Shown in pieces: positions 51,982 to 63,130 of a stretch of DNA of 64,000 bases. The translations under genes and the position numbers were made by a program. Below the pieces are notes generated by a model, which had not been told where the DNA came from, made no database searches, and saw nothing but the letters and a program-made list of their open reading frames with translations. The stretch spans positions 1-64,000 of the forward strand of contig JAEKLQ010000052.1 in the NCBI GenBank assembly GCA_019509785.1, written 5' to 3'. Position 1 is the stretch's first letter. Each line of letters opens with the position of its first letter. Origin of the DNA: Fibrobacterota bacterium. GTDB lineage: Bacteria; Fibrobacterota; Fibrobacteria; UBA11236.

Positions 51982-53361
51982 TCACAATCCTGCCACGAGC
52001 TTCTTGAAAGCCTTGCCCCTTTCCTTGTAGTTCTCGAACAGGCCGAAGCTGGCGCAGGCGGGGGAAAGCAGAAGGGATCCCTGCGGCACGCGGTCCATGA
52101 GGAATGCCGTCGCTTCTTCCAAGCCCGCGCAGGTTTCCAAGGCGGGCGATCCGTCCGGGCGGGGAATCCCGGCCGCGCGTAAGCTCGCCTCCAGGCGCCC
52201 CGCCGTTTGGCCGATGAGGGCGACGGCCCTGACATGAGGGGACGCGGCCACGACGGCGGCAAGTTCGGAAAAATCCGCATGCTTCTCCGAGCCGCCCAGG
52301 ATAAGCCCGAGGGGCCGATCGGACAGGGCGCGGATGGCCCCGATGGCGGCCTCCGGGCGCGTGGCGTAGGAATCGTTGTAGAACGAGAGCCCAGCGCGCT
52401 CGCGCACGAACTCCAGGCGATGCTCGAGGCCGTTGAAGGTCATGGCGGCGGCCACCACATGGCGAGGTTCGGCGCCGGCTTCCAGCGCGAGCGTACCGGC
52501 GGCGGCGATGTTCTCCAGGTTGAATGCTCCCGTGAGGCGGGTGGCGGCGAGCGGTACGCGGAAACCGCGCTTGATCCAGGTCACCGAGTCCCCGTCGATG
52601 CGGATTTCGGATCCGGAGCCGAAGGGCAGCTTGCGGGCGGGGGAGCGGGCGGCGATCCAGGCGCTGCCCTCGGCATCGGCGCAAAAGGCGAGCGCATCGG
52701 AGGGGGATTGGAACGAGACCAGGCGCGATTTGTGCAACCAATATTCTTCGCGATCGTGGTGCCAATCCAGGTGCTCGGAGGTGGTGCGCAGCACGGCAGC
52801 CAGGCGCGGGCTCTGCGATAGGGTGGAGAGCTGGAAGCTGGATAGCTCCAGGATCAGCTTTTCCCCGGGGTCGAGGGCGCCGGCCAATTCCAGGGCGGGC
52901 ACGCCGATGTTACCCCCCAGGCGGGCGGCGATGCCGGCCTCCCGGAGCATGGCGTCGAGCAGGGAGCAGCAGGTACCCTTGCCGACCGTACCCGTAACGC
53001 CGATGATACGGTCGGCGCCGACCAGGGAAAATGCGAGGCCGGTCTGGGAGGTCAGGATCCCGCCGCGGGCCAGGAAATCGGCCAGGGGGGGGAGATCAGG
53101 ACGTACGCCCGCGGATCGGAAGACGGTGCGCATCGAACCCAAACCGCTCAGGTATCCGTAGGGGGAACCTTCGCCGCTTCCCGCGTAACGAACGCCCCGA
53201 TCCAGGTCCTTGGGCGGATTCCGATCGAAGACGGTGATATCCGTGAAGCCTCGCGCGAGCAGGAAGCGGCAAGTGCTGGCGCCTTCCACGCCGTATCCGA
53301 GGATCCCGATGGGCTCGGCGAGCGCGGGCTGCGCGCTTTCCAAGGTCGCGGAAGGGGGCAT
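51982..53361 (-). CDS. murD: UDP-N-acetylmuramoylalanine--D-glutamate ligase (MurD), divergent type
   Basis: This 459-aa Mur ligase adds glutamate to UDP-MurNAc-L-Ala in peptidoglycan synthesis. It has an N-terminal Rossmann part (IGILGYGVEGAST), the ATP loop GVTGTVGKGT with Lys128, TSEHLDWHH, the Mur signature HRLEFV, and the C-terminal GGSEKHADF and SPACASFGLFENYKERG. Two sites differ from the E. coli consensus: the ATP loop reads TVGKGT where TNGKST is usual, and NDSKATN is replaced by NDSYATR with Tyr332 for the Lys. I chose the ATG at 53361; the frame is open to 53502. It lies outside any dcw cluster. Confidence 0.87.
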   Translation of the reverse strand: MPPSATLESAQPALAEPIGILGYGVEGASTCRFLLARGFTDITVFDRNPPKDLDRGVRYAGSGEGSPYGYLSGLGSMRTVFRSAGVRPDLPPLADFLARGGILTSQTGLAFSLVGADRIIGVTGTVGKGTCCSLLDAMLREAGIAARLGGNIGVPALELAGALDPGEKLILELSSFQLSTLSQSPRLAAVLRTTSEHLDWHHDREEYWLHKSRLVSFQSPSDALAFCADAEGSAWIAARSPARKLPFGSGSEIRIDGDSVTWIKRGFRVPLAATRLTGAFNLENIAAAGTLALEAGAEPRHVVAAAMTFNGLEHRLEFVRERAGLSFYNDSYATRPEAAIGAIRALSDRPLGLILGGSEKHADFSELAAVVAASPHVRAVALIGQTAGRLEASLRAAGIPRPDGSPALETCAGLEEATAFLMDRVPQGSLLLSPACASFGLFENYKERGKAFKKLVAGL

Positions 53362-53389
53362 CACGCCGAAAAATAGCAACCCCAGCGGC

Positions 53390-53442
53390 TTGGAGCCCCT
53401 CGCCCCTGATTTTATATTCCTGCACGCTTTCGAGATATCTCG
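53390..53442 (+). promoter_or_regulatory. Promoter and 12-bp palindrome between murD and the divergent membrane-protein gene
   Basis: On the plus strand TTGGAG (53390-53395), 17 bases and TATATT (53413-53418) form a candidate promoter. A perfect palindrome CGAGATATCTCG lies at 53431-53442, just after the expected transcription start and before the ribosome site. The same region must also carry the murD promoter (TATAAA on the minus strand at 53411-53416), so the palindrome could be an operator acting on both genes. Confidence 0.45.
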
Positions 53443-53456
53443 TCGAAGGAGCGTGG

Positions 53457-54152
53457 ATGAAGAACGACTTGCTGCTGCTGACCCTGCTTTACGCCGTCGC
53501 ATGCACCGCCTTCATCGGCGCCATCAATGCCCGCGGCCCCGCGCGGGTCGTACTCTCCTACTTCCTCGCCATCCTCACCCTGTGCGCCGCCGTCTTCCAT
53601 ACCAGCCAACTGGTGGCGAGCGGCGATCTGGGCAAAGGCGACGTGGTCGTAGCGCCTCCCCCGGCCCCGGAGCCCGTCAAACCGCCCGAGCCTCCGCCCG
53701 GCCCGGATACCGCGGCTATCAACACTTCGCAACGCGATGCCGCCGTCGCGGAAGGCAAGAACGAACTCAAAGGCGTGTTGGAAGCGGCCCGTCATACCGC
53801 CCGCAGCCTGGCCTCGCTCAACCTGGGCGCCGTCGCCGATATTTCGGACGAGGAATACGAGGGTTTGCAGAACCGCGCCATCGGTTACCTGGCGGAAGCG
53901 CGTAAGGACAAGGATAAGCTAGGCGCCGTGGCCGCCAAAATGCCGCCGCAGTTGAAAGGCGCCGTGGACGCGCTTTCCAAGGGCATGGAATCCCTGATCG
54001 CCGCCGCTTACAATGCCGAGCGTTTCTTCAAGGCCGAGAACGATACCGAGGAAAAGCAGCATGCCGCCGCTTTCCGGCACGGCGCCCAGGAAGCCAATGC
54101 CGAATTCAAGAAGGCCGGCGAGATGCTGGGCGCCCAGGATTCCGGCGAGTAG
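53457..54152 (+). CDS. Membrane protein with Pro-rich linker and helical domain, upstream of gcvH
   Basis: This 231-aa protein has two N-terminal hydrophobic helices (about 4-24 and 30-52), a Pro-rich linker (APPPAPEPVKPPEPPPGP, near 66-84) and a soluble, Ala/Lys/Glu-rich helical C-terminal domain. No family is recognised. GGAG lies 6 bases before the ATG. gcvH starts 24 bases after its stop, so the pair may be one transcript, though no functional link to glycine cleavage is evident. Confidence 0.6.
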   Translation: MKNDLLLLTLLYAVACTAFIGAINARGPARVVLSYFLAILTLCAAVFHTSQLVASGDLGKGDVVVAPPPAPEPVKPPEPPPGPDTAAINTSQRDAAVAEGKNELKGVLEAARHTARSLASLNLGAVADISDEEYEGLQNRAIGYLAEARKDKDKLGAVAAKMPPQLKGAVDALSKGMESLIAAAYNAERFFKAENDTEEKQHAAAFRHGAQEANAEFKKAGEMLGAQDSGE

Positions 54153-54176
54153 AGCCCATTTACTTAGGAGGACGCG

Positions 54177-54548
54177 ATGTCCCTTGTTCCCGATGGATTG
54201 AAGTACACCAAAGATCATGAATGGGCGAAGTTCGAGAGCGCCGTCGCCACCATCGGCGTCACCGACCATGCCCAGCGGGAATTAGGTGATATCGTCTTCG
54301 TCGAGCTGCCCAAGGTGGGCGCGACGGTGACCGCGGGCCAAAGCTTCGGGACCATCGAAGCCGTAAAGACCGTGGCCGAACTGTACGCGCCGATTTCCGG
54401 AACCGTGGAAGCCGTGAACACCGCCCTGGCCGCCGATGCCGGCGTCATCAACCAGGACCCTTACGGAAAGGGCTGGATCATCAAGGTGAAGGGAACCGGC
54501 GGCCAAGACGGCCTGCTGGATGCGGCGGGATATAAAGCCCTGATCTAA
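54177..54548 (+). CDS. gcvH: Glycine cleavage system H protein
   Basis: This 123-aa lipoyl carrier shuttles the methylamine group between the P and T proteins. The N-terminal YTKDHEWAKF, GITDHAQ-like VTDHAQRELGDIVFVELP, and the lipoylation site GTIEAVKTVAELYAP with Lys64 are all in place. Length is normal. AGGAGG precedes the ATG. gcvP lies 1.2 kb away on the other strand and no gcvT is in the window. Confidence 0.96.
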   Translation: MSLVPDGLKYTKDHEWAKFESAVATIGVTDHAQRELGDIVFVELPKVGATVTAGQSFGTIEAVKTVAELYAPISGTVEAVNTALAADAGVINQDPYGKGWIIKVKGTGGQDGLLDAAGYKALI

Positions 54549-55642
54549 GGCGTCGCGCGCAGGATCGGAAGCCGCGGCCCTTCCGCCCGGCCCGGGATCC
54601 CGTCTTTCCACCAACGTCCATCGGCCCGGAAGGATTTCATCGCCCTGGGGCGCAGATCCAGGCGCGGGCCCGAACGCAGCGCGGTCGTACCGGTTTGCGG
54701 CCAGGCGCGGCCGGGGATCTTGAGATCCAAAGAATACAAGCCGCCGTCACCGGTGCAATACAAGGTCTTCCAGTCCTTCCCGCCGAAATGGCAATTGTCG
54801 ACATTGCCCGCCTTCCCTTGCGATGGATCATAAGGGGCGGTTTGGCTTTTGAAAGCGATGCTCCCGATCTTGGTTCCGGCGGCGTTGACCACGTAGACCG
54901 TGCCTTCGCCGTAATCGACCAGGTAGAAGTTGCCGTGGCTATCCACCTCGCAGCCGTCCCCGATGCTGACGGGGAAGAAGTCGCGCGGATTGGCAAGTGC
55001 CCCGTTCGCGCCCACGTCGTAGCGGCGATTGACCCCGGTCGACTGCACGTTCACCACCTTCTCGTCCTCCAGCCATTCGATACCGTTGGCGCCGTTCACT
55101 CCCGTGGCCGCGATGGTGGTCGTCCCATGCGCGTCGGCGTAGAAGATGTTGGCGCCCAGGTCGGTGAAGTAGAAGGAACCGTCCTTGCCCATGCTGAAAT
55201 CGTTGGACTGGTTGAAAGTGGCGGTCTTCCCGCTCGTCGCCAGCTCGGCATCGACGGTCGCGTCCTTCTTATAGCGTACGACCTTACCCTTCTGCGCCGC
55301 GATGACCCTGCCCTGCCCGTCCACGAAAAGGCCGTTGCTCTGGTTGCTGGCCACGATCCACCGCGTTCCCGTGTCGCTGGGAACGGCGGGATCGATTTTC
55401 CAGATGGGCCAGTTCAGGGTGCTGTTGGAAAGCTGTTCGGTGAAGTAGACCGTACCGTCGATGGGATCGACCGAGGCGCCCTCGCAATATTGGGGGACCT
55501 TCTTGACCCATTTCATCTGGGTGCCGGTGGCCATGATGGAATCCGGAAGCGTTAGCGTCGGCGGGACGAAAGTCTGGGCGAAGGCGGAAACGGGTAGGGC
55601 AAAGGCCAGGACAAGGCTATGGCGCAGGCGCGAGTCGGACAT
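54545..55642 (-). CDS. Secreted SMP-30/gluconolactonase-like beta-propeller protein
   Basis: This 365-aa protein has a signal peptide ending AFA-Q near residue 23 and a six-bladed propeller pattern: YCEGASVDPIDGTVYFTE, SNGLFVDGQGRVIAAQ, NDFSMGKDGSFYFTDLG, CEVDSHGNFYLVDYGEG and NVDNCHFGGKDWKTLYCT. These match the SMP-30/gluconolaconase/LRE family, which binds a divalent cation and opens sugar lactones. After the last blade an Arg-rich tail of about 45 residues follows. Its stop overlaps the gcvH end by 4 bases on the opposite strand. Confidence 0.85.
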   Translation of the reverse strand: MSDSRLRHSLVLAFALPVSAFAQTFVPPTLTLPDSIMATGTQMKWVKKVPQYCEGASVDPIDGTVYFTEQLSNSTLNWPIWKIDPAVPSDTGTRWIVASNQSNGLFVDGQGRVIAAQKGKVVRYKKDATVDAELATSGKTATFNQSNDFSMGKDGSFYFTDLGANIFYADAHGTTTIAATGVNGANGIEWLEDEKVVNVQSTGVNRRYDVGANGALANPRDFFPVSIGDGCEVDSHGNFYLVDYGEGTVYVVNAAGTKIGSIAFKSQTAPYDPSQGKAGNVDNCHFGGKDWKTLYCTGDGGLYSLDLKIPGRAWPQTGTTALRSGPRLDLRPRAMKSFRADGRWWKDGIPGRAEGPRLPILRATP

Positions 55643-55750
55643 TCTGATTCTCCCTGATCCCCTCAGGTGGCCGATGGGCCTAGCGGCCTATCGGAGTAAA
55701 GGAATATAACGCCCCGGGGAGGGTTTCGTGGTCCTATACGTCCGACTTCC

Positions 55751-58663
<2,913 letters not shown>

Positions 58664-58824
58664 TTGTTTCTTTCCTGGGAGATGTCGGCCTGTCTTATGG
58701 GGAACGGCCTCGGTGCGTTCCGGGAATCCGCAATAATTTATTAAATTCGAGCAGTTGCCGCAGCCTCGGAAACCCCGCGGCTATGGACCGCCCGGGCTTT
58801 TCCGGAGCTCAGTAAGGAATGGAT

Positions 58825-59823
58825 ATGGGAGTCAGGGTCGCGATCATGGGCGCCACCGGCGCGGTGGGCACGGAGCTTTTGGACATATTGGCAGAACGCA
58901 ATTTCCCGGTTTCGGAATTGCGGCTCCTGGCGTCGGCCCGGTCCGCCGGAAAAACCCTCAAGTATCAGGACAAGGACATCAAGGTCCAGGAGCTGAAACA
59001 CGATTCGTTCCAAGGCATCGATCTGGTGCTGGCCTCGGCCGGGGGCAAGATCAGCAAGGAATTCGCGCCTTCGGCCGTGAAGGCCGGCGCGGTCGTAGTC
59101 GACAACACTTCCTATTTCCGCATGATCGAAGGCGTGCCGCTGGTGATCCCCGAAATCAATCCCGAGGACATCGCCAAGCATAAAGGGATCATCGCCAATC
59201 CCAACTGCTCCACCATCATCATGGCGCTTCCGCTCTTCCCGCTGCATAAGCGCTACAAGGTGAAGCGCGTGGTCGCCGCCACCTACCAGGCCGCCAGCGG
59301 CGCGGGCGCGGTGGCGATGGACGAACTGGTCCAGGAAACAGCCGCCTACATCCAGGGGAAGGAATTCAACCGCACGGTCATTCCGCATCCGTACGCATTC
59401 AACCTCTTCCCGCACAACTCGCCGATGACGGACAACGGGTATTGCGAAGAAGAACTGAAGATGGTGAAGGAGACGCAGAAGATCTTCCATGAGCCGGGAA
59501 TCCGTATCACGGCCACCTGCGTACGGGTGCCCGTACTGCGCGCCCATTCCGAAGCCCTCAACATCGAATTCGAGCAAGAGCCCGATATCGAGGAAGTCTA
59601 CCGCATCCTGAAAGCGGCCCCCGGCGTGGAAGTGGCCGAGGACCGCGGCAATAACCGCTGGCCCATGCCTTTGGACGCCTCGGGCCGGGACCCGGTGCTG
59701 GTGGGCCGCGTCCGCAAGGACCTCACCCAGCCGAAAACGCTGGATATCTGGGTGGTAGGGGATCAGATCCGCAAGGGCGCGGCCTTGAACGCGGTGCAGA
59801 TCGCGGAGAAGTTGTTCAATTGA
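58825..59823 (+). CDS. asd: Aspartate-semialdehyde dehydrogenase
   Basis: This 332-aa enzyme reduces aspartyl phosphate to aspartate semialdehyde, the branch point to lysine, methionine and threonine. The NADP-binding GATGAVGTELL is near residue 9, the active-site Cys128 in NPNCSTI, and the catalytic His241 in VLRAHSE. Length is typical of the Bacillus-like subfamily. I prefer the ATG at 58825 because TAAGGA lies 6 bases before it; the ATG at 58819 overlaps that ribosome site. The divergent gap to gcvP contains an AT-rich core near 58730-58748 where promoters probably lie. Confidence 0.95.
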   Translation: MGVRVAIMGATGAVGTELLDILAERNFPVSELRLLASARSAGKTLKYQDKDIKVQELKHDSFQGIDLVLASAGGKISKEFAPSAVKAGAVVVDNTSYFRMIEGVPLVIPEINPEDIAKHKGIIANPNCSTIIMALPLFPLHKRYKVKRVVAATYQAASGAGAVAMDELVQETAAYIQGKEFNRTVIPHPYAFNLFPHNSPMTDNGYCEEELKMVKETQKIFHEPGIRITATCVRVPVLRAHSEALNIEFEQEPDIEEVYRILKAAPGVEVAEDRGNNRWPMPLDASGRDPVLVGRVRKDLTQPKTLDIWVVGDQIRKGAALNAVQIAEKLFN

Positions 59824-59849
59824 GACCGGACTAGGTCTTTCCTTCGTTA

Positions 59850-59940
59850 GGGTACAGGGTAAAGGGGACAGGGTAAAAGAAGACGGGGAACCGTCTACTG
59901 CCCTTAACCCTTAACCCTTAACCCTTTACCCTTTACCCTG
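59850..59940. repeat. Telomere-like 7-bp repeat element, copy 2
   Basis: On the left, four 7-base units (GGGTACA, GGGTAAA, GGGGACA, GGGTAAA; 59850-59877) are followed by a perfect hairpin AGACGG-GGAA-CCGTCT (59881-59896), then five complementary-type units (CCCTTAA three times, CCCTTTA twice; 59901-59935) and CCCTG. The units on the two sides can pair imperfectly to form a long cruciform. It has the same plan as the element at 35562-35641 and lies between asd and a small membrane protein gene. Confidence 0.8.
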
Positions 59941-59981
59941 TCTTACTTGTCTCCCCCGACGGGTGATCGTACACTCTCCCC

Positions 59982-60215
59982 ATGTCCGTCATCCTCGGCC
60001 TCCTCATCTTCTGCCTCGGCCTCTATTTCCTCAGCCTGTTCTTCCAGCTCGCGCGGCTCGAGAAAAGCATGACCGAAGCGGTCACCGTGCTCGAGAAGTT
60101 CATGATGGCCAAGTACTCCCTGGGGGACGACGGGAAGACGAAAGCGGAAGCGGCGGCCGCCACGGCGGCGGCGGAAAAGGCGCTGGCCAAAGAAGGCGGC
60201 GCGGCTACTCCGTAA
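59982..60215 (+). CDS. Small single-pass membrane protein
   Basis: This 77-aa protein begins with one hydrophobic helix (ILGLLIFCLGLYFLSLFF) followed by an amphipathic, Ala/Lys/Glu-rich helix without known motifs. There is little ribosome-site support before the ATG, so it is less certain than its neighbours, but codon use and the clear membrane helix suggest a real gene. Confidence 0.5.
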   Translation: MSVILGLLIFCLGLYFLSLFFQLARLEKSMTEAVTVLEKFMMAKYSLGDDGKTKAEAAAATAAAEKALAKEGGAATP

Positions 60216-60258
60216 ACCGGATACGCCCGGGTCCCCGACGTAACGGCGGCGCTGCGGC

Positions 60259-60295
60259 CCCGGCCCGCCGGGCTCGGCGGACCTGCCGGGCCGGG
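60259..60295. other. GC-rich hairpin upstream of lysA
   Basis: CCCGGCCC (60259-60266) pairs with GGGCCGGG (60288-60295), and the loop can fold again through GCCG/CGGC. It lies about 45 bases after the small membrane-protein gene and 55 bases before lysA. No T-run follows. Confidence 0.4.
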
Positions 60296-60350
60296 CGCGG
60301 AACCCCCCTAATTTCCTTGCTATCTTTCCCCGCCGGAGGATCCCCGGCCC

Positions 60351-61655
60351 ATGAAGAACCTGCTCACCCAAATCGGCTCCCTGCCGATCCCGCAACTGGC
60401 GCAACGATTCGGGACCCCCGTATTCCTCTACGAGCGCGAAGTGATCGAGAAGCGCATCGCCGAGCTCAAGGCTTTCGAGGTCATCCGCTTCGCCCAGAAG
60501 GCATGCTCCAATATCGCCATCCTGGCGCTCATGAAGAAGAACGGGGTAGCGGTCGATGCGGTCTCCGCCGGAGAAATCTACCGCGCCCTCAAGGTCGGCT
60601 ACACTGGAGGCTCCCAATTAGCGCAATCCGCCGCAGGCGGATTGCAAGGCGCCGCGAATGCGGCGCCCTCCATCGTATTCACCGCCGATCTTTTCGACGA
60701 AGACGCCTTGCGGCTCATCCGCGAGCATAAGATCCCCGTCAACGTGGGTTCGCCGGACATGATCGCGCAATTGGGCCGGGCCTGTCCCGGCGCGGAAGTC
60801 ACCCTGCGCATCAATCCCGGTTTCGGCCATGGGCATTCGCGCAAGGTGAATACCGGCGGCAATTATTCCAAGCACGGGATTTGGCATACCGAAGTGGAAG
60901 AATGCCTGCGCTTGGGCGAAGCCGCCGGCGTCAACATCCACGGGCTCCACATGCATATCGGCTCGGGCAGCGATTACCACCATCTCGCCACCGTATGCGA
61001 TGCCATGGTGAAGACCGCCAAGCGCATGGGCCCGCGTCTCAAGGTCATCAGCGCGGGAGGCGGACTGCCCATCCCTTACCATAAGGACCAGGCCCGCATC
61101 GACATCGCCGCCTACCATGGCCTTTGGGACAAGGCCCGTAAGGCCATCGAACGCGAGATTGGCCACGTCGTTTCCCTGGAAGTGGAGCCCGGGCGTTACC
61201 TGGTGGCGGAGTCGTGCTCGCTGCTGACCCAGATCCGTTCCGTGAAGAACACCGGCGGCAACGTATTCTATCTGGTGGACGCCGGCTTCGACACCCTGAT
61301 CCGGCCCGCCATGTACGGGGCCTACCATGAGATCTCCATCTGCACCGCCGACGGCCGCGTTCCGGAAGTGGCCCAGGACGTCATCGTGGCGGGGCCCCTC
61401 TGCGAATCGGGCGACGTGTTCACCCAGGAAGAAGGCGGCGTCGTCACCACCCGCAAGCTCCCCGAAGCCGCGGTCGGCGATTACCTGATCCTGCACGATG
61501 CCGGCGCTTACGGCGCGGCCATGTCCTCCAATTACAATACGCGCAAGCTGGCCCCCGAAGTCCTGATCCACGGCGATAGCGCCGAAATCATCCGCGAGCG
61601 GCAGACCTTCGAGGCCATCCTCCAGTTCGAACGCATCCCCGCCGGCCTGGCCTAA
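60351..61655 (+). CDS. lysA: Diaminopimelate decarboxylase (E. coli LysA type)
   Basis: This 434-aa PLP enzyme makes L-lysine from meso-diaminopimelate, the last step of the pathway. The PLP lysine is Lys50 in FAQKACSN; INPGFGHGHSRKVNTGG, KHGIWHTE, HMHIGSGSDY, SAGGGLPIPYH, EVEPGRYLVAES and GPLCESGDVFT follow E. coli LysA closely. Compared with it there is an insertion of about 15 residues at 91-106 (LQG-AANAA type, low complexity), encoded by two tandem hairpins at 60623-60667. It lies on the surface loop before the strand IVFTADLF, so activity is probably kept. A terminator follows the gene. Confidence 0.95.
   Translation: MKNLLTQIGSLPIPQLAQRFGTPVFLYEREVIEKRIAELKAFEVIRFAQKACSNIAILALMKKNGVAVDAVSAGEIYRALKVGYTGGSQLAQSAAGGLQGAANAAPSIVFTADLFDEDALRLIREHKIPVNVGSPDMIAQLGRACPGAEVTLRINPGFGHGHSRKVNTGGNYSKHGIWHTEVEECLRLGEAAGVNIHGLHMHIGSGSDYHHLATVCDAMVKTAKRMGPRLKVISAGGGLPIPYHKDQARIDIAAYHGLWDKARKAIEREIGHVVSLEVEPGRYLVAESCSLLTQIRSVKNTGGNVFYLVDAGFDTLIRPAMYGAYHEISICTADGRVPEVAQDVIVAGPLCESGDVFTQEEGGVVTTRKLPEAAVGDYLILHDAGAYGAAMSSNYNTRKLAPEVLIHGDSAEIIRERQTFEAILQFERIPAGLA
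60623..60667. repeat. 45-base double-palindrome insert in lysA
   Basis: Two perfect inverted repeats stand end to end: GCAATCCGCC/GGCGGATTGC (10 bp, loop GCA, 60623-60645) and GGCGCCGC/GCGGCGCC (8 bp, loop GAAT, 60648-60667). Their total span of 45 bases equals the length of the extra 15 codons relative to E. coli LysA. The coincidence suggests a small palindromic element inserted in frame. Confidence 0.7.
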
Positions 61656-61709
61656 TCGGCTCCCGGATTTCGGGCGCCGCCGTCGTACTCTAAAGCGCCG
61701 CCGGCGCTA

Positions 61710-61739
61710 CCCAGGGGGCGAACCGCCCCGGGTTTTTTT
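61710..61739 (+). terminator. Rho-independent terminator after lysA
   Basis: CCC plus GGGGCG (61710-61720, one bulge) pairs with CGCCCC plus GGG (61724-61732) around a 3-base loop, followed by seven T (61733-61739). It lies 55 bases after the lysA stop. Confidence 0.85.
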
Positions 61740-61798
61740 CCGCCACCGGTTTCCACGGCATTTATTTTCCCCTTGGGCATACCTTCCCGCGGAGGCTT

Positions 61799-63130
61799 AT
61801 GCGGAACCTCGATTGGCGAAAGCTCGATTTCGCGGCCTGCGCTTGCATCGCCGCCCTCCTTTGCTGGTCCGGATGCGATAACCCATTCACGACGACTGGG
61901 AGCACGGGGAACTTGCCCGCCGATACGGGCGCGGGAACCCTCCATCCTCCTCCGGACTCCGCCGATACCGGGGTTTCCGTGCGCCCCGCGGATACCATGA
62001 CAACGCCCGTGGGATTGGATTCCGGATTTGTCGCGGGGGGCGGCATCCGCGCGGTGCCGGTTTTCGATAAGGCCAAGGTCCCCCTTTCCAATCCGGTCTG
62101 GTTCGGGGCGCTCCCGGGCCGGGCCGATGCCTATGTAGCCCTGGAAGAGTATTCGGGGACGGTGGTCCTGATCAGCCGGACCGATACGGGCTGGGCCCGG
62201 TCGGAATTCCTCAAGCTCCCGGTGCGGGGCGATGGGGAGATGGGGCTGCTCGGCATCGCCTTCCATCCCCGCTTCACGGAAAACCGGAAGTATTACCTGC
62301 ATTACGTTCCGAAGAGCGGCGACCTGGCCACCGTCATCGAAGAGCGCGAGGCCGATGCCACTCTGCTCAAGGACTCCGGCAAACCGGGACGCCTGGTCCT
62401 CAAGAACGTGCAGCCGCCGCACCCGAACCATAAATCGGCCTTGCCCATCTTCGGGCCCAAGGACGGTTACCTGTACGTCGCGACCGGGGACGGCGCGAAC
62501 ACCAACTCGGCCCAAGATCGATCGCAACTGTTGGGGAAGATCCTCCGCATTGACGTCAACGCGCCCGATTCCTTCCGGGTCCCCGCGGACAATCCCTTCG
62601 TGGGGCAAACGGGCACGCGTCCGGAGATCTGGGCCCTGGGGGTGCGCAACCCCTGGCGGTGGAGCTTCGATGCGGCCACGGGCGATATGTGGATCGGGGA
62701 CGTGGGCGAGGACGTGCGGGAGGAGATCGATATCGCGCATGCGGGCGATAACCTGGGTTGGGGATGGATGGAGGGGAATTCCTGCCATCAGTCGGACAGT
62801 TGCCATGCCGCCTTCCAGGCTCCCCTGATCGATTTCACCCGCGACCAACTGACCGTCATCATCGGCGGATACGTGTACCGCGGGGATCCGGCTTCCCCGT
62901 GGTACGGCGCCTATTTCTTCGCCGATTTCGCCGGCCATACCCTGTGGTCCCTGCGCCGCGGCTCCGACGGCAAGCCTACCGATGCGAAAAAACTCCTGAC
63001 CCTGCCCGCCTCCCCGTCCTCCTTCGGGACGGACGGGGCCGGGAACCTGTACGTGGTCGGCTACTCGAACGGGGTCATTTACCGATTGGAAGCCGATGCG
63101 GGCCCCGCTCCGGGCCGGGGACGCCTTTAA
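61799..63130 (+). CDS. Lipoprotein PQQ-type glucose/sorbosone dehydrogenase (YliI-like)
   Basis: This 443-aa protein has a signal sequence ending in a lipobox-like WSGC (Cys26), then a Thr/Pro-rich linker (30-75) and a six-bladed propeller of the glucose/sorbosone dehydrogenase family (PF07995): GEMGLLGIAFHPRF, NHKSALPIFGPKDGYLYVATGDGA, LGKILRIDVN, EIWALGVRNPWRWSFD, WIGDVGEDVREEIDI and GGYVYRG. Family members such as E. coli YliI oxidise aldose sugars with PQQ as cofactor. Whether this one binds PQQ is not certain from sequence. GGAGG precedes the ATG. It would act in the periplasm. Confidence 0.88.
   Translation: MRNLDWRKLDFAACACIAALLCWSGCDNPFTTTGSTGNLPADTGAGTLHPPPDSADTGVSVRPADTMTTPVGLDSGFVAGGGIRAVPVFDKAKVPLSNPVWFGALPGRADAYVALEEYSGTVVLISRTDTGWARSEFLKLPVRGDGEMGLLGIAFHPRFTENRKYYLHYVPKSGDLATVIEEREADATLLKDSGKPGRLVLKNVQPPHPNHKSALPIFGPKDGYLYVATGDGANTNSAQDRSQLLGKILRIDVNAPDSFRVPADNPFVGQTGTRPEIWALGVRNPWRWSFDAATGDMWIGDVGEDVREEIDIAHAGDNLGWGWMEGNSCHQSDSCHAAFQAPLIDFTRDQLTVIIGGYVYRGDPASPWYGAYFFADFAGHTLWSLRRGSDGKPTDAKKLLTLPASPSSFGTDGAGNLYVVGYSNGVIYRLEADAGPAPGRGRL

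Noticed and set aside
59901-59940. Tandem CCCTTAA units as a true chromosome telomere or CRISPR array
   Set aside because: The block is short, lies inside the window between genes with normal sequence on both sides, and has no spacers.
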